In this document: piece by piece, positions 1-5,180 of the stretch
How the letters are laid out: the number at the start of each line of letters is the position of its first letter
How positions within the stretch are numbered: position 1 is the stretch's first letter
The notes under the pieces: model-generated
Told to the model about the DNA's origin: nothing
The model's input: only the letters and a program-made list of their open reading frames with translations
Database searches by the model: none
Position numbers and translations under genes: made by a program
Assembly (NCBI GenBank): GCA_937894665.1
Contig: CALAWF010000022.1
Location: 1 to 7,747 of the forward strand
Direction of reading: 5' to 3'
Length of the DNA: 7,747 nucleotides
DNA from: an uncultured bacterium
GTDB lineage: Bacteria; Cyanobacteriota; Vampirovibrionia; Gastranaerophilales; Gastranaerophilaceae

Positions 1-175
1 GAACTTTACAAAGCGAACCGTTGAGCTGTGGCGAAACGAGTGAGTCCGTATGCGTCGGCGTAGCCGTTAGCTGTTTCAGTATCTCTAACTGAATGTGTTC
101 GGATAGAGATTCTGAGGGTAAATTTGAAAAGTTCTATTTTTCTTTCAACAGTTTACCCCTCAGAATGACGAATTA
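1..175. repeat. GC-richer non-coding hairpin element, left edge cut by window
   Basis: This stretch is visibly richer in G and C than anything else in the window and has no convincing reading frame. It contains an imperfect direct repeat (CCGTTGAGCTGT at 18-29, CCGTTAGCTGT at 64-74), a small GC hairpin (CGGC 56-59 with GCCG 63-66), and two competing small stems (TTCAGT 75-80 with ACTGAA 88-93; ATCTCTA 81-87 with TAGAGAT 104-110). It ends in a long imperfect hairpin (109-166). Its composition and dense self-complementarity suggest a dispersed intergenic repeat or the end of a structured RNA, and I do not recognise it as a known RNA family. The left boundary is outside the window. Confidence 0.5.
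109..166. repeat. Long imperfect palindrome (REP-like hairpin)
   Basis: ATTCTGAGGG plus TAAA (109-122) pairs with GTTTACCCCTCAGAAT (151-166) over 14 base pairs with one bulged C at 156. A second stem inside it pairs TTGAAA (124-129) with TTTCAA (143-148). The right arm's CCCTCAGAATGACGA (157-171) returns as its exact reverse complement at 4604-4618, so this palindrome belongs to a repeat family with more than one copy here. It has no T-run that would mark it clearly as a terminator. Confidence 0.6.
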
Positions 176-280
176 ATTATGTAACGAACTTATTTCCATA
201 TTCCCCTGTTCCTTATTGCCTTTATCCTACAAGACTTATCAACTTATTGACCTATAGACTTTTATTCCCTTATCCCTTAA
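157..280 (-). repeat. Copy A of a modular inverted repeat, pyrimidine-rich on this strand
   Basis: Read on the minus strand, this is a purine-rich tract built from short words such as AATAAGG, AATAAGT and AATAGG. It shares several exact blocks with 4475-4618 on the plus strand: a 20-base block (232-251 with 4526-4545), CCTATAGACTT and its flanking base (250-261 with 4540-4551), CTTATTGCCTTT (212-223 with 4515-4526) and a 15-base block (157-171 with 4604-4618). The near-match GTAACGAAC (181-189) corresponds to GTTCGTAAC at 4591-4599. Some blocks occur in a different order in the two copies. No gene is seen in it. Confidence 0.7.
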
Positions 281-320
281 TTTATAGATTTTAAAAATCC
301 TTAATATCTTGTAATTATTA

Positions 321-349
321 TTTATTTTTAGGTCTATTTATTCTATAAT
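321..349 (+). promoter_or_regulatory. Probable dnaN promoter
   Basis: A perfect -10 hexamer TATAAT lies at 344-349. The -35 position 17 bases upstream (321-326, TTTATT) is poor. Transcription would begin near 356, giving a leader of about 28 bases that includes the Shine-Dalgarno site AAGGAG at 370-375. A second TATAAT at 358-363 lies too close to that Shine-Dalgarno site to be the main promoter. Confidence 0.5.
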
Positions 350-383
350 TCTACATATATAATAGATTTAAGGAGTATAGGGA

Positions 384-1505
384 ATGAAATTTGTAATAAG
401 CAAAGAAGATTTATATAATGGTATCAAAATCGTTGAGAGAGCTACTTCTCAAAAAGCTGTTCAACCCGTTTTATACAATATTTTGATTGAAACTTTAGAA
501 AATAATCAATTACGTTTGACTGCAACTGATTTGGTTTTGACCGTAATTACAACAGTTGATGCTCAAGTTGTTGAAGCCGGTAAAATTACTCTACCTGCAA
601 AAAAATTAAACGAAATTGTTTCTAAATTAGGTAATGATTTAATCACAATCGAAACAGAAGATGGCGGTACTAACGTTAATATTTCTTGCCAAAAATCAAA
701 ATTTGACATTATCGGAATTTCTGCTTCTGAATTTCCACCAGAAGTTTCAAATTATGAAATCGATGATACTAAATGTTTTGATGTTGAGTTAAAACCATTC
801 TTGAAAGGTATTAGACAAGCTGGTTTTGCTGCTGCCGGTTATGAAGTAAGCAACCTTTTATCAGGTATTGTTTGTGATTTCTCTGATGGTGTTTTAGAAA
901 TCGCTTCTACAGATGGTAACAGACTTGCTCGTGTTAGAGAAAAATTGTCTAGCAGTTTTACAGAAGAAACTCAACTAATTATTCCTTCAAGAACATTGAA
1001 TGAATTTTTGAAAATGTCATCATTTATAGATGAAGATACAATTAAAATTTGTAAAGATAAATCAACAATTATTTTCAAAACAGAAAAAACTTTGACAATA
1101 TCAAGATTGTTGGATGGTCAATTCCCTAAATATAACCAGTTAATTCCTTCTGAAAGTCCAAAACAAGCAATCGTAAATGTTTCTCAATTGATTGCAGCTT
1201 TGGAAAGAGTTTCAGTTATGGTTAATGACAAAACAAGTATTGTTAAAATGTTATTTGCTGATAATGAATTGACTTTGTCTGCTGATACTCCTGATTCAGG
1301 TAAATCAGAGGATAAAATTGATATTCAATATACCGCAGAAGAATTGCTAATTGCGTTTAACTATAAATTCGTTTTAGATGCTTTGAGAATTATCGAAAGT
1401 GATGAAGTTATTATTGGTTTGAATGCAAGTTTATCTGCTACAGTATTGAAACCAAACAGTGATGAAGATTTCATTTGTTTGATTATGCCTGTTCAAATCA
1501 GATAA
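384..1505 (+). CDS. dnaN: DNA polymerase III beta subunit (sliding clamp)
   Basis: This is the ring-shaped processivity clamp that holds DNA polymerase III on DNA and docks other replication and repair proteins. The 373 residues are close to the usual 366-380. Three repeated clamp folds are expected at about 1-125, 130-250 and 255-373. Recognisable family landmarks are the start MKFVISKEDL, LRLTATDL (43-50), SEFP (115-118), IASTDGNRLA (173-182), RLLDGQFPKYNQLIP (241-255), FNYKFVLDAL (326-335, compare E. coli FNVSYVLDVL) and the C-terminal LIMPVQI, which forms part of the partner-binding pocket. The start is set by AAGGAG at 370-375, eight bases before ATG. dnaA is not next to it in this window. 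It ends 15 bases from a convergent prepilin gene, with no strong terminator between them. The gene appears intact, and the family call is secure. Confidence 0.97.
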   Translation: MKFVISKEDLYNGIKIVERATSQKAVQPVLYNILIETLENNQLRLTATDLVLTVITTVDAQVVEAGKITLPAKKLNEIVSKLGNDLITIETEDGGTNVNISCQKSKFDIIGISASEFPPEVSNYEIDDTKCFDVELKPFLKGIRQAGFAAAGYEVSNLLSGIVCDFSDGVLEIASTDGNRLARVREKLSSSFTEETQLIIPSRTLNEFLKMSSFIDEDTIKICKDKSTIIFKTEKTLTISRLLDGQFPKYNQLIPSESPKQAIVNVSQLIAALERVSVMVNDKTSIVKMLFADNELTLSADTPDSGKSEDKIDIQYTAEELLIAFNYKFVLDALRIIESDEVIIGLNASLSATVLKPNSDEDFICLIMPVQIR

Positions 1506-1520
1506 TAAATTTAAAAATTT

Positions 1521-2189
1521 TTACCAAGGATAATCTTTTTTAAATTCCCAATTGTCTAACATCAGTAGTGCTGTACATCCAGCTCTATAATCTCCTGATG
1601 AATTATTTTTATTTTTGCAAGATACTTGAAGTCGTCCCACTTTGTTATCAAAATAACTATAACCATTTAAGACATTTTCTCTGGTTATTCCATTAAACCA
1701 ACCATATGGACGTAATTCATATTCTTCGTTAGTTACAAAATAGAATGTATCATTTCCAATTTTATTGGGTTTAGCTTTGTTATTTATATCAATTAATATA
1801 TATATTTTATCAGGTTCTGGGCGAAAAGATAATTCTGTTCCGTTAAGTGTTAAGTAATTTGCTCCATATTTGCTCATAGGCACTCCACATTTAGTACTTG
1901 AACCTTCTGAACATAAAGTTAAACCTTTGTAATATGGCATAATATACCTGTTTACAAAATTTTTTGTATTTTCTACACTTCCACGATCAATTTCCCAAGT
2001 TTCTATAGTACCATTTTCTTCTTCTGATAATTTGATGGCTTGCAATACTTCAGCATAAGCCTTTTTTACTCTTATTGCAGTACTTTTCTTTTGATAATTT
2101 GTCATCAATGTAGGAATAGTCATTGATGCTACAATTCCAATTATACCTAAAGTTATTAAAACTTCTGCTAAAGTAAACCCATTTTTCAT
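1521..2189 (-). CDS. Type IV prepilin-like / pseudopilin protein
   Basis: This 222-residue protein should be exported to the inner membrane, cleaved by prepilin peptidase and assembled into a type IV pilus or type II secretion-like filament. The N-terminus is a class III signal: a short MKNG leader, cleavage expected between Gly4 and Phe5, Glu9 at position +5 of the mature protein, and a hydrophobic helix at about 5-29 (GFTLAEVLITLGIIGIVASM). A polar, probably helical stretch follows (31-60), then a globular domain with four cysteines (93, 101, 191, 205) that could form two disulphides. DINNKAKPNKIGND (134-147) resembles the loop seen in many minor pilins. The C-terminus ends in DNWEFKKDYPW. 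The Shine-Dalgarno site AAGGTGA lies at 2194-2200, four bases before the start. No assembly genes (peptidase, ATPase, platform) are in the window, so it is an isolated subunit. Whether it is a major or minor pilin cannot be told. Confidence 0.88.
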   Translation of the reverse strand: MKNGFTLAEVLITLGIIGIVASMTIPTLMTNYQKKSTAIRVKKAYAEVLQAIKLSEEENGTIETWEIDRGSVENTKNFVNRYIMPYYKGLTLCSEGSSTKCGVPMSKYGANYLTLNGTELSFRPEPDKIYILIDINNKAKPNKIGNDTFYFVTNEEYELRPYGWFNGITRENVLNGYSYFDNKVGRLQVSCKNKNNSSGDYRAGCTALLMLDNWEFKKDYPW

Positions 2190-2226
2190 ATCTTCACCTT
2201 TAAATTAAATCTATACTATATTAACA

Positions 2227-2254
2227 ATTATATAGATTTATTCTAAAGTTTCAA
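2227..2254 (-). promoter_or_regulatory. Promoter of the prepilin gene
   Basis: On the minus strand, TTGAAA (2249-2254) is followed after 16 bases by a perfect TATAAT (2227-2232). The predicted transcription start is near 2220, which gives a leader of about 30 bases with a normal Shine-Dalgarno site. It diverges from the promoter of the XRE regulator, with the two -35 boxes 35 bases apart. Confidence 0.6.
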
Positions 2255-2277
2255 TATATTAAATATATTTTAATATA
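2255..2277. promoter_or_regulatory. Candidate operator palindrome between divergent promoters
   Basis: TATATTAAA (2255-2263) and TTTAATATA (2269-2277) are perfect 9-base inverted arms separated by TATAT. The palindrome lies directly against the prepilin -35 box and 12 bases from the XRE gene's -35 box. This is where a dimeric XRE repressor encoded next door could act on both genes. AT-only palindromes arise easily by chance in DNA of this composition, so position is the main support. Confidence 0.4.
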
Positions 2278-2289
2278 GATTAAATATGT

Positions 2290-2318
2290 TTGAATAAAAA
2301 TAGTATAAAAAATATAAT
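2290..2318 (+). promoter_or_regulatory. Promoter of the XRE regulator, predicted leaderless
   Basis: TTGAAT (2290-2295), a 17-base spacer and a perfect TATAAT (2313-2318) make this the best sigma-70-type promoter in the window. Transcription should start 6 to 9 bases after the -10 box, at about 2325-2328. The ATG of the regulator is at 2328 and no Shine-Dalgarno site precedes it, so the mRNA is expected to start at or within a few bases of the start codon. Confidence 0.65.
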
Positions 2319-2327
2319 TCAAATAAT

Positions 2328-2654
2328 ATGAAATCTAGACTAAATAAAGAAATTGGGAAAAGAATAAGTTTTTTAAGAAAACAAAGAGGATTAAGTCAAG
2401 AAAAATTAGCAGAGCTTTTGAATATTGCGACAACGTCATTGAGTTATATTGAAACGGGACGTGGTTTTATGACTTTAGCTACTTTGGAAAAAATGTCTCA
2501 GATTTTACAGGTTGAACCTTATGAAATTTTTCAATTTAGTTCTGTAAAAACTAATGATGAAATGTATGAAAATATTATAGAAAAATTAAATTTAATAAAG
2601 AATGATAATGAAAAATTAAAAACGGCATATATTATATTGAAAAATATTTTATAG
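2328..2654 (+). CDS. XRE-family helix-turn-helix transcriptional regulator
   Basis: This is a 108-residue cytoplasmic DNA-binding protein. Residues about 8-66 form a Cro/C1-type (HTH_3) domain: KRISFLRKQRGLSQEKLAEL covers the first helices, and TTSLSYIETG (35-44) contains the recognition helix and the typical ending. LATLEKMSQILQVEPYEIF (50-68) is the usual final helix pair. Residues 75-108 are a charged, leucine/isoleucine-rich helix that may mediate dimerisation. It is divergent from the prepilin gene, with a palindrome between the two promoters, so self-regulation or prepilin regulation is a reasonable inference. The downstream ilvE starts 51 bases later and could receive some read-through. 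No Shine-Dalgarno site is present. The start is nonetheless secure, because the domain begins immediately after it and a strong -10 box ends nine bases upstream. Confidence 0.9.
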   Translation: MKSRLNKEIGKRISFLRKQRGLSQEKLAELLNIATTSLSYIETGRGFMTLATLEKMSQILQVEPYEIFQFSSVKTNDEMYENIIEKLNLIKNDNEKLKTAYIILKNIL

Positions 2655-2659
2655 TTTTA

Positions 2660-2668
2660 TGCTAGAAT
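2660..2668 (+). promoter_or_regulatory. Possible extended -10 promoter for ilvE
   Basis: TGCTAGAAT fits the extended -10 pattern TGnTATAAT with one mismatch. TTGAAA at 2637-2642 lies 20 bases upstream, longer than the ideal spacing. Transcription would start near 2675, leaving a leader of about 30 bases with the strong Shine-Dalgarno site AAAAGGAG. Cotranscription with the XRE gene is the alternative. Confidence 0.4.
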
Positions 2669-2705
2669 AAAAATAAAAAAGATATTTTTAATAAAAGGAG
2701 TGCTT

Positions 2706-3740
2706 ATGACAACAGAAGAAAAAGCAAACATTGATTGGGCAAATGTTGGTTTTGGTTATCACAAAACTGACAAAAGATATGTTTCAAATTACAAAGACGG
2801 AAAATGGGATGAAGGTACTCTTACAGAGGATTCAAACATTGTTTTGAATGAAAGTGCCGGAGTTTTGCAATATGCTCAAACTTGTTTTGAAGGGATGAAA
2901 GCTTATACAACAGTTGATGGCAAAGTTGTTGTTTTCAGACCTGATATGAACGCAAAAAGAATGGCTGCTACTGCAAAAAGACTTGAAATGCCGGTATTTC
3001 CTGAAGATAGATTTGTTGAAGCAGTTGAACAAGTTGTAAAAGCTAATTTGAAGTTTGTTCCTCCTTACGGTACAGGTGCAACTCTTTATTTAAGACCTTT
3101 TATGTTTGGTTCAGCTCCTGTAATGGGTGTTAAACCTTCAGCAGAATATCAATTCAGAATTTTTGCTTCTCCTGTTGGACCATATTTCAAAGGCGGAGCT
3201 AAACCTATTACTTTGACTGTAAGTGATTTTGATAGAGCTGCTCCACATGGTACAGGTCATGTTAAAGCAGGTTTGAACTATGCAATGAGTTTGCACGCTA
3301 TTGTTACAGCTCACGCAAATGGTTATGATGAAAACTTATATCCTGATGCTTTAACAAGAACAAAAGTTGAAGAAACAGGTGGTGCTAACTTCTTCTTCGT
3401 AACTAAAGATAACAAGGTTGTAACTCCAAAATCTGATAGCATTTTGCCATCAATCACAAGAAGATCTTTAATGTATGTTGCAAAAGAATACTTAGGATTA
3501 GAAACAGAAGAAAGAGAAGTTTATTTATCTGAACTTAAAGATTTTGCTGAATGTGGTTTATGCGGTACTGCCGCTGTAATTTCACCGGTTGGTAAAATTG
3601 TTGACCACGGCAAAGAAATCTTATTCCCGTCTGGAATGGAAAAAATGGGAACAATTTCTCAAAAATTGTACGAAACTCTTACAGGTATTCAATATGGCAG
3701 AATTGAAGCACCAAAAGGTTGGATAAGAGTTATCGCATAG
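2706..3740 (+). CDS. ilvE: Branched-chain amino acid aminotransferase
   Basis: This PLP-dependent fold-type IV aminotransferase interconverts leucine, isoleucine and valine with their 2-oxo acids, using glutamate/2-oxoglutarate. It carries out the last step of branched-chain amino acid synthesis in the cytoplasm. The 344 residues match the longer BCAT subgroup (eukaryotic/actinobacterial-like, about 340-370) rather than the E. coli type of about 309. Landmarks are QTCFEGMKAY (58-67), YLRPFMFGS (128-136), the Schiff-base lysine Lys187 in GHVKAGLNYA (184-193), VEETGGANFFFV (221-232), ILPSITRRSL (246-255) and CGLCGTAAVISPVG (283-296). Cys283 and Cys286 form a CxxC in the loop where some BCATs carry a redox-sensitive pair. 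The start is ATG 2706, five bases after AAAAGGAG (2693-2700); the in-frame GTG at 2700 overlaps that site. No attenuator or other ilv genes are seen. The gene is intact and ends at its own terminator. Confidence 0.94.
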   Translation: MTTEEKANIDWANVGFGYHKTDKRYVSNYKDGKWDEGTLTEDSNIVLNESAGVLQYAQTCFEGMKAYTTVDGKVVVFRPDMNAKRMAATAKRLEMPVFPEDRFVEAVEQVVKANLKFVPPYGTGATLYLRPFMFGSAPVMGVKPSAEYQFRIFASPVGPYFKGGAKPITLTVSDFDRAAPHGTGHVKAGLNYAMSLHAIVTAHANGYDENLYPDALTRTKVEETGGANFFFVTKDNKVVTPKSDSILPSITRRSLMYVAKEYLGLETEEREVYLSELKDFAECGLCGTAAVISPVGKIVDHGKEILFPSGMEKMGTISQKLYETLTGIQYGRIEAPKGWIRVIA

Positions 3741-3767
3741 TTTATAATTAAATATAACTTGTAAAAT

Positions 3768-3803
3768 AACACCGTGTTTTTTGAAAAATGCGGTGTTTTC
3801 TTA
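3768..3803 (+). terminator. Rho-independent terminator after ilvE
   Basis: AACACCG (3768-3774) pairs with CGGTGTT (3791-3797). The stem continues inward through two G-T pairs and four T-A pairs to a tiny loop around 3781-3784. The T-rich tail TTTTCTT follows. It lies 28 bases after the ilvE stop and separates it from the next unit. Confidence 0.75.
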
Positions 3804-3921
3804 TGTTTGGGAACAAATATTAAATTTTGTTACAAAACTAATCAATTTTCTAAAGTTTTCACAAAAATATTCCGATAGTGAATATGTAATTAGAAAACAA
3901 ACTTTAAGGAGTGTAGAAACA

Positions 3922-4134
3922 ATGTCTGAGAAAAAGATTATGGATGTAGAAGATTTAATGTTAGATTATGCAGAGATGACCAGTTTTGATTTTGGTTCAT
4001 TATCTCAAGAAGAAATGAATACATTAAACAAGATTTCAAACAGTGAATATTCAAAGAAGCCTTATGCTTTCAAGTATGGCAACTTCAAGTTAACAGACTT
4101 CTTCCATTCATTGTTAACCGACGAGAACAGATAA
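3922..4134 (+). CDS. Small acidic protein of unknown function
   Basis: This 70-residue soluble protein has no signal peptide or membrane segment, and I do not recognise it. The first part is acidic and probably helical (MSEKKIMDVEDLMLDYAEMT, then LSQEEMNTLNKISN at 27-40). It is followed by an aromatic-rich stretch (YAFKYGNFKLTDFFHSLL, 48-65). ATG 3922 is chosen because AAGGAG lies at 3906-3911, ten bases upstream. The open frame reaches back to 3781, but that part lies inside the ilvE terminator and is not plausible protein. The next gene begins 30 bases after its stop and shares its orientation and the terminator at 4434, so the two are probably one operon. No convincing promoter is visible between 3804 and 3905. 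Codon use is less AT-skewed than in the genes after 5.2 kb. Confidence 0.7.
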   Translation: MSEKKIMDVEDLMLDYAEMTSFDFGSLSQEEMNTLNKISNSEYSKKPYAFKYGNFKLTDFFHSLLTDENR

Positions 4135-4164
4135 TAGCGTAGCTGAAGATTTTGGAGATATGTG

Positions 4165-4401
4165 ATGACTATGGACGAAAAGAAAATGTTTGAAGCAGGA
4201 TGTTTCTTACCTTCATGGACAGAAGAAACCGAGCTGGAGGCGATGCCGATTTCCCAAGTTTATGTAAGACGGAACAAAGATTTGCAAACTCTGGTTGGAG
4301 AATTAGACCAGATTAAAGAGCATATTCAAGATGTCCAACAAAGACAATGGAATTTAGCAAAACTTCTGCATTTCCATCAAAACGATTTCGTAAAAGAATA
4401 G
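4165..4401 (+). CDS. Small coiled-coil protein of unknown function
   Basis: This 78-residue soluble protein has no recognised family. The N-terminal third (MTMDEKKMFEAGCFLPSW) contains Cys13. VRRNKDLQTLVGELDQIK and the following residues to about 70 form a long charged helix with leucine/isoleucine spacing that suggests a coiled coil. The start is ATG 4165, seven bases after GGAG (4154-4157). A GTG at 4162 is in frame but sits too close to that site, and a third choice is ATG 4171. It follows the 70-residue gene by 30 bases and precedes a perfect hairpin terminator, so the two are probably cotranscribed and may work together. Nothing in either sequence points to a specific job. Confidence 0.7.
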   Translation: MTMDEKKMFEAGCFLPSWTEETELEAMPISQVYVRRNKDLQTLVGELDQIKEHIQDVQQRQWNLAKLLHFHQNDFVKE

Positions 4402-4433
4402 AACGACTACCAGACTAATTCTTAGACAAATTT

Positions 4434-4472
4434 TGCCCAAAACAACTGCAACTGTTTTGGGCATTTCGTTTT
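4434..4472 (+). terminator. Strong rho-independent terminator of the two-gene unit
   Basis: TGCCCAAAACA (4434-4444) and TGTTTTGGGCA (4453-4463) form a perfect 11-base-pair stem with an 8-base loop. The tail TTTCGTTTT follows. This is the clearest terminator in the window. Confidence 0.9.
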
Positions 4473-4474
4473 AT

Positions 4475-4618
4475 AAGGGAAAAGGAATAAGGTAATAGGG
4501 GAATAAGTTTGTTAAAAGGCAATAAGTCAATAAGTTGATAAGTCTATAGGTTAGTTAAAAGGAAAAAGGAATAGGGAAATAAGGGAATAGGTTCGTAACA
4601 GTTTCGTCATTCTGAGGG
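4475..4618 (+). repeat. Copy B of the modular purine-rich inverted repeat
   Basis: This is a nearly pure-purine tract made of AAGGAATAAGG, AATAGGGG and AATAAGT words, ending in TTCGTCATTCTGAGGG. It contains exact blocks found reverse-complemented at 157-280: the 20-base block at 4526-4545, AAAGGCAATAAG (4515-4526), AAGTCTATAGGT (4540-4551) and the 15-base block at 4604-4618. In copy B the AAGGCAATAAG block comes before the 20-mer and AAGTCTATAGG overlaps its end. In copy A the order is reversed, so the copies are built from the same modules, not simple duplicates. No gene is seen here. Confidence 0.7.
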
Positions 4619-4635
4619 CTTTAGCCCGAAAGAAT
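4609..4635. repeat. Short palindromic repeat unit
   Basis: ATTCT (4609-4613) pairs with AGAAT (4631-4635), and inside this GGGCT (4616-4620) pairs with AGCCC (4623-4627). The unit has the look of a dispersed intergenic palindrome. Its left arm is shared with the hairpin at 109-166. Confidence 0.5.
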
Positions 4636-4655
4636 CCAGCTTTTATAAATATCTT

Positions 4656-4694
4656 CCCTCGCCCTTTTTAAAGGGAGAGGGGTAAGGGTGAGGG
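4656..4694. repeat. GC-rich hairpin element, possible terminator
   Basis: CCCTCGCCCT (4656-4665) pairs with AGGGTGAGGG (4685-4694) through ten positions, one of them a G-T pair. An alternative inner stem uses CCCTTT (4662-4667) and AAAGGG (4670-4675). TTTT and then a further T-run (4695-4709) follow, so it could also terminate plus-strand transcription before the cysteine-cluster gene. From memory this resembles a hairpin repeat found between genes in many bacteria. The remaining gap to 4839 holds a purine-rich piece (4719-4740) and a small hairpin (TCCTCT 4757-4762 with AGAGGA 4767-4772). Confidence 0.5.
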
Positions 4695-4839
4695 TTTTAA
4701 TTCTTTTTTCATCGAAATAAAAAAGGAAAAGGAACAAGGTAATATTGTTCAAAATCTCCTCTAAACAGAGGATTAAAATGACAGGTTTAGCGGTTAAAAT
4801 GAGAATGGGTAGATTATAAATACTTTTTGGGAGGGTGGT

Positions 4840-5082
4840 ATGAATAAACTTTTTTCAAATAACGATGAAATATACTCTTACTTACCTGGAAATGATGAAA
4901 TGTCCGATTCAATAACTCAAAATTGGACAGAGCAAGCTATTGAATGCTATCAAATTAATTGTGATTGCAAAAAATGTTCTTTAGCTCATGGACATTATTC
5001 TTTTATTTGCCAAATGCCAAAAGTTATTGATACTCTGCTTGAAACTATTGGAGAACCGGAAAAAGAATTAAAGACAGCTTAA
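4840..5082 (+). CDS. Small protein with five clustered cysteines, unknown function
   Basis: This 80-residue soluble protein has Cys36, Cys41, Cys43, Cys46 and Cys57 in the pattern C-x4-C-x-C-x2-C-x10-C, plus His50 and His52. The spacing suggests binding of zinc or an iron-sulphur cluster, but this is inference. The central motif WTEQAIECYQINCDCKKC, followed by CQMPKVIDTLLETIG, is one I associate with small uncharacterised proteins of AT-rich anaerobes. I know of no assigned function. The start is supported by GGGAGG (4829-4834), five bases before ATG. It stands alone: a 440-base repeat-rich gap lies upstream, and a hairpin plus a terminator lie downstream. Its converging neighbour is the methyltransferase gene, whose stop lies at the end of this gene's terminator. 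Confidence 0.75.
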   Translation: MNKLFSNNDEIYSYLPGNDEMSDSITQNWTEQAIECYQINCDCKKCSLAHGHYSFICQMPKVIDTLLETIGEPEKELKTA

Positions 5083-5101
5083 TTATAAATACTAGGGATA
5101 T

Positions 5102-5134
5102 GTTCGAAAAATGTGTGTAATCACAACCTCGAAC
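5102..5134. other. Two-step hairpin after the cysteine-cluster gene
   Basis: GTTCGA (5102-5107) and TCGAAC (5129-5134) form a perfect outer stem, and TGTG (5114-5117) pairs with CACA (5122-5125) around a TAAT loop. It lies 19 bases after the stop codon and 9 bases before the terminator stem. It has no T-tail of its own, so it could be an mRNA 3' stabiliser, a processing site or a protein-binding site. Its function is unknown. Confidence 0.4.
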
Positions 5135-5143
5135 TAATTTTAT

Positions 5144-5180
5144 AACCTAATCAAAATAATTTGGTTAGGTTTTCGTTTTT
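5144..5180 (+). terminator. Rho-independent terminator of the cysteine-cluster gene
   Basis: AACCTAATCAAA (5144-5155) pairs with TTTGGTTAGGTT (5160-5171) over 12 positions with one G-T pair and an ATAA loop. TTCGTTTTT follows. The tail overlaps the stop codon of the convergent methyltransferase gene (5179-5181), so the hairpin may also stop transcription from the other side. Confidence 0.8.

Noticed and set aside
358..363. Second TATAAT upstream of dnaN as its main promoter
   Set aside because: Transcription would start at the Shine-Dalgarno site and destroy it. The upstream TATAAT at 344-349 gives a normal leader.
181..380. Possible replication origin next to dnaN
   Set aside because: The region is AT-rich, but I find no cluster of TTATCCACA-like DnaA boxes, only weak partial matches such as TTATCAACT and TTATCCCTT inside the repeat, and dnaA is not present.
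1506..1520. Terminator between dnaN and the convergent prepilin gene
   Set aside because: Only an A/T-only self-complementary stretch is present, with no GC stem.
2832..3032. Minus-strand reading frame inside ilvE
   Set aside because: It lies wholly opposite the conserved ilvE coding sequence, with no ribosome binding site or recognisable domain.
3781..3921. Upstream extension of the 70-residue protein to a TTG at 3781
   Set aside because: It begins inside the ilvE terminator hairpin and has no Shine-Dalgarno site, while ATG 3922 has a good one.
4813..5093. 12-base direct repeat ATTATAAATACT on both sides of the cysteine-cluster gene, resembling a target-site duplication
   Set aside because: AT-only 12-mers recur often by chance at this composition, and no inverted ends or transposase accompany it.
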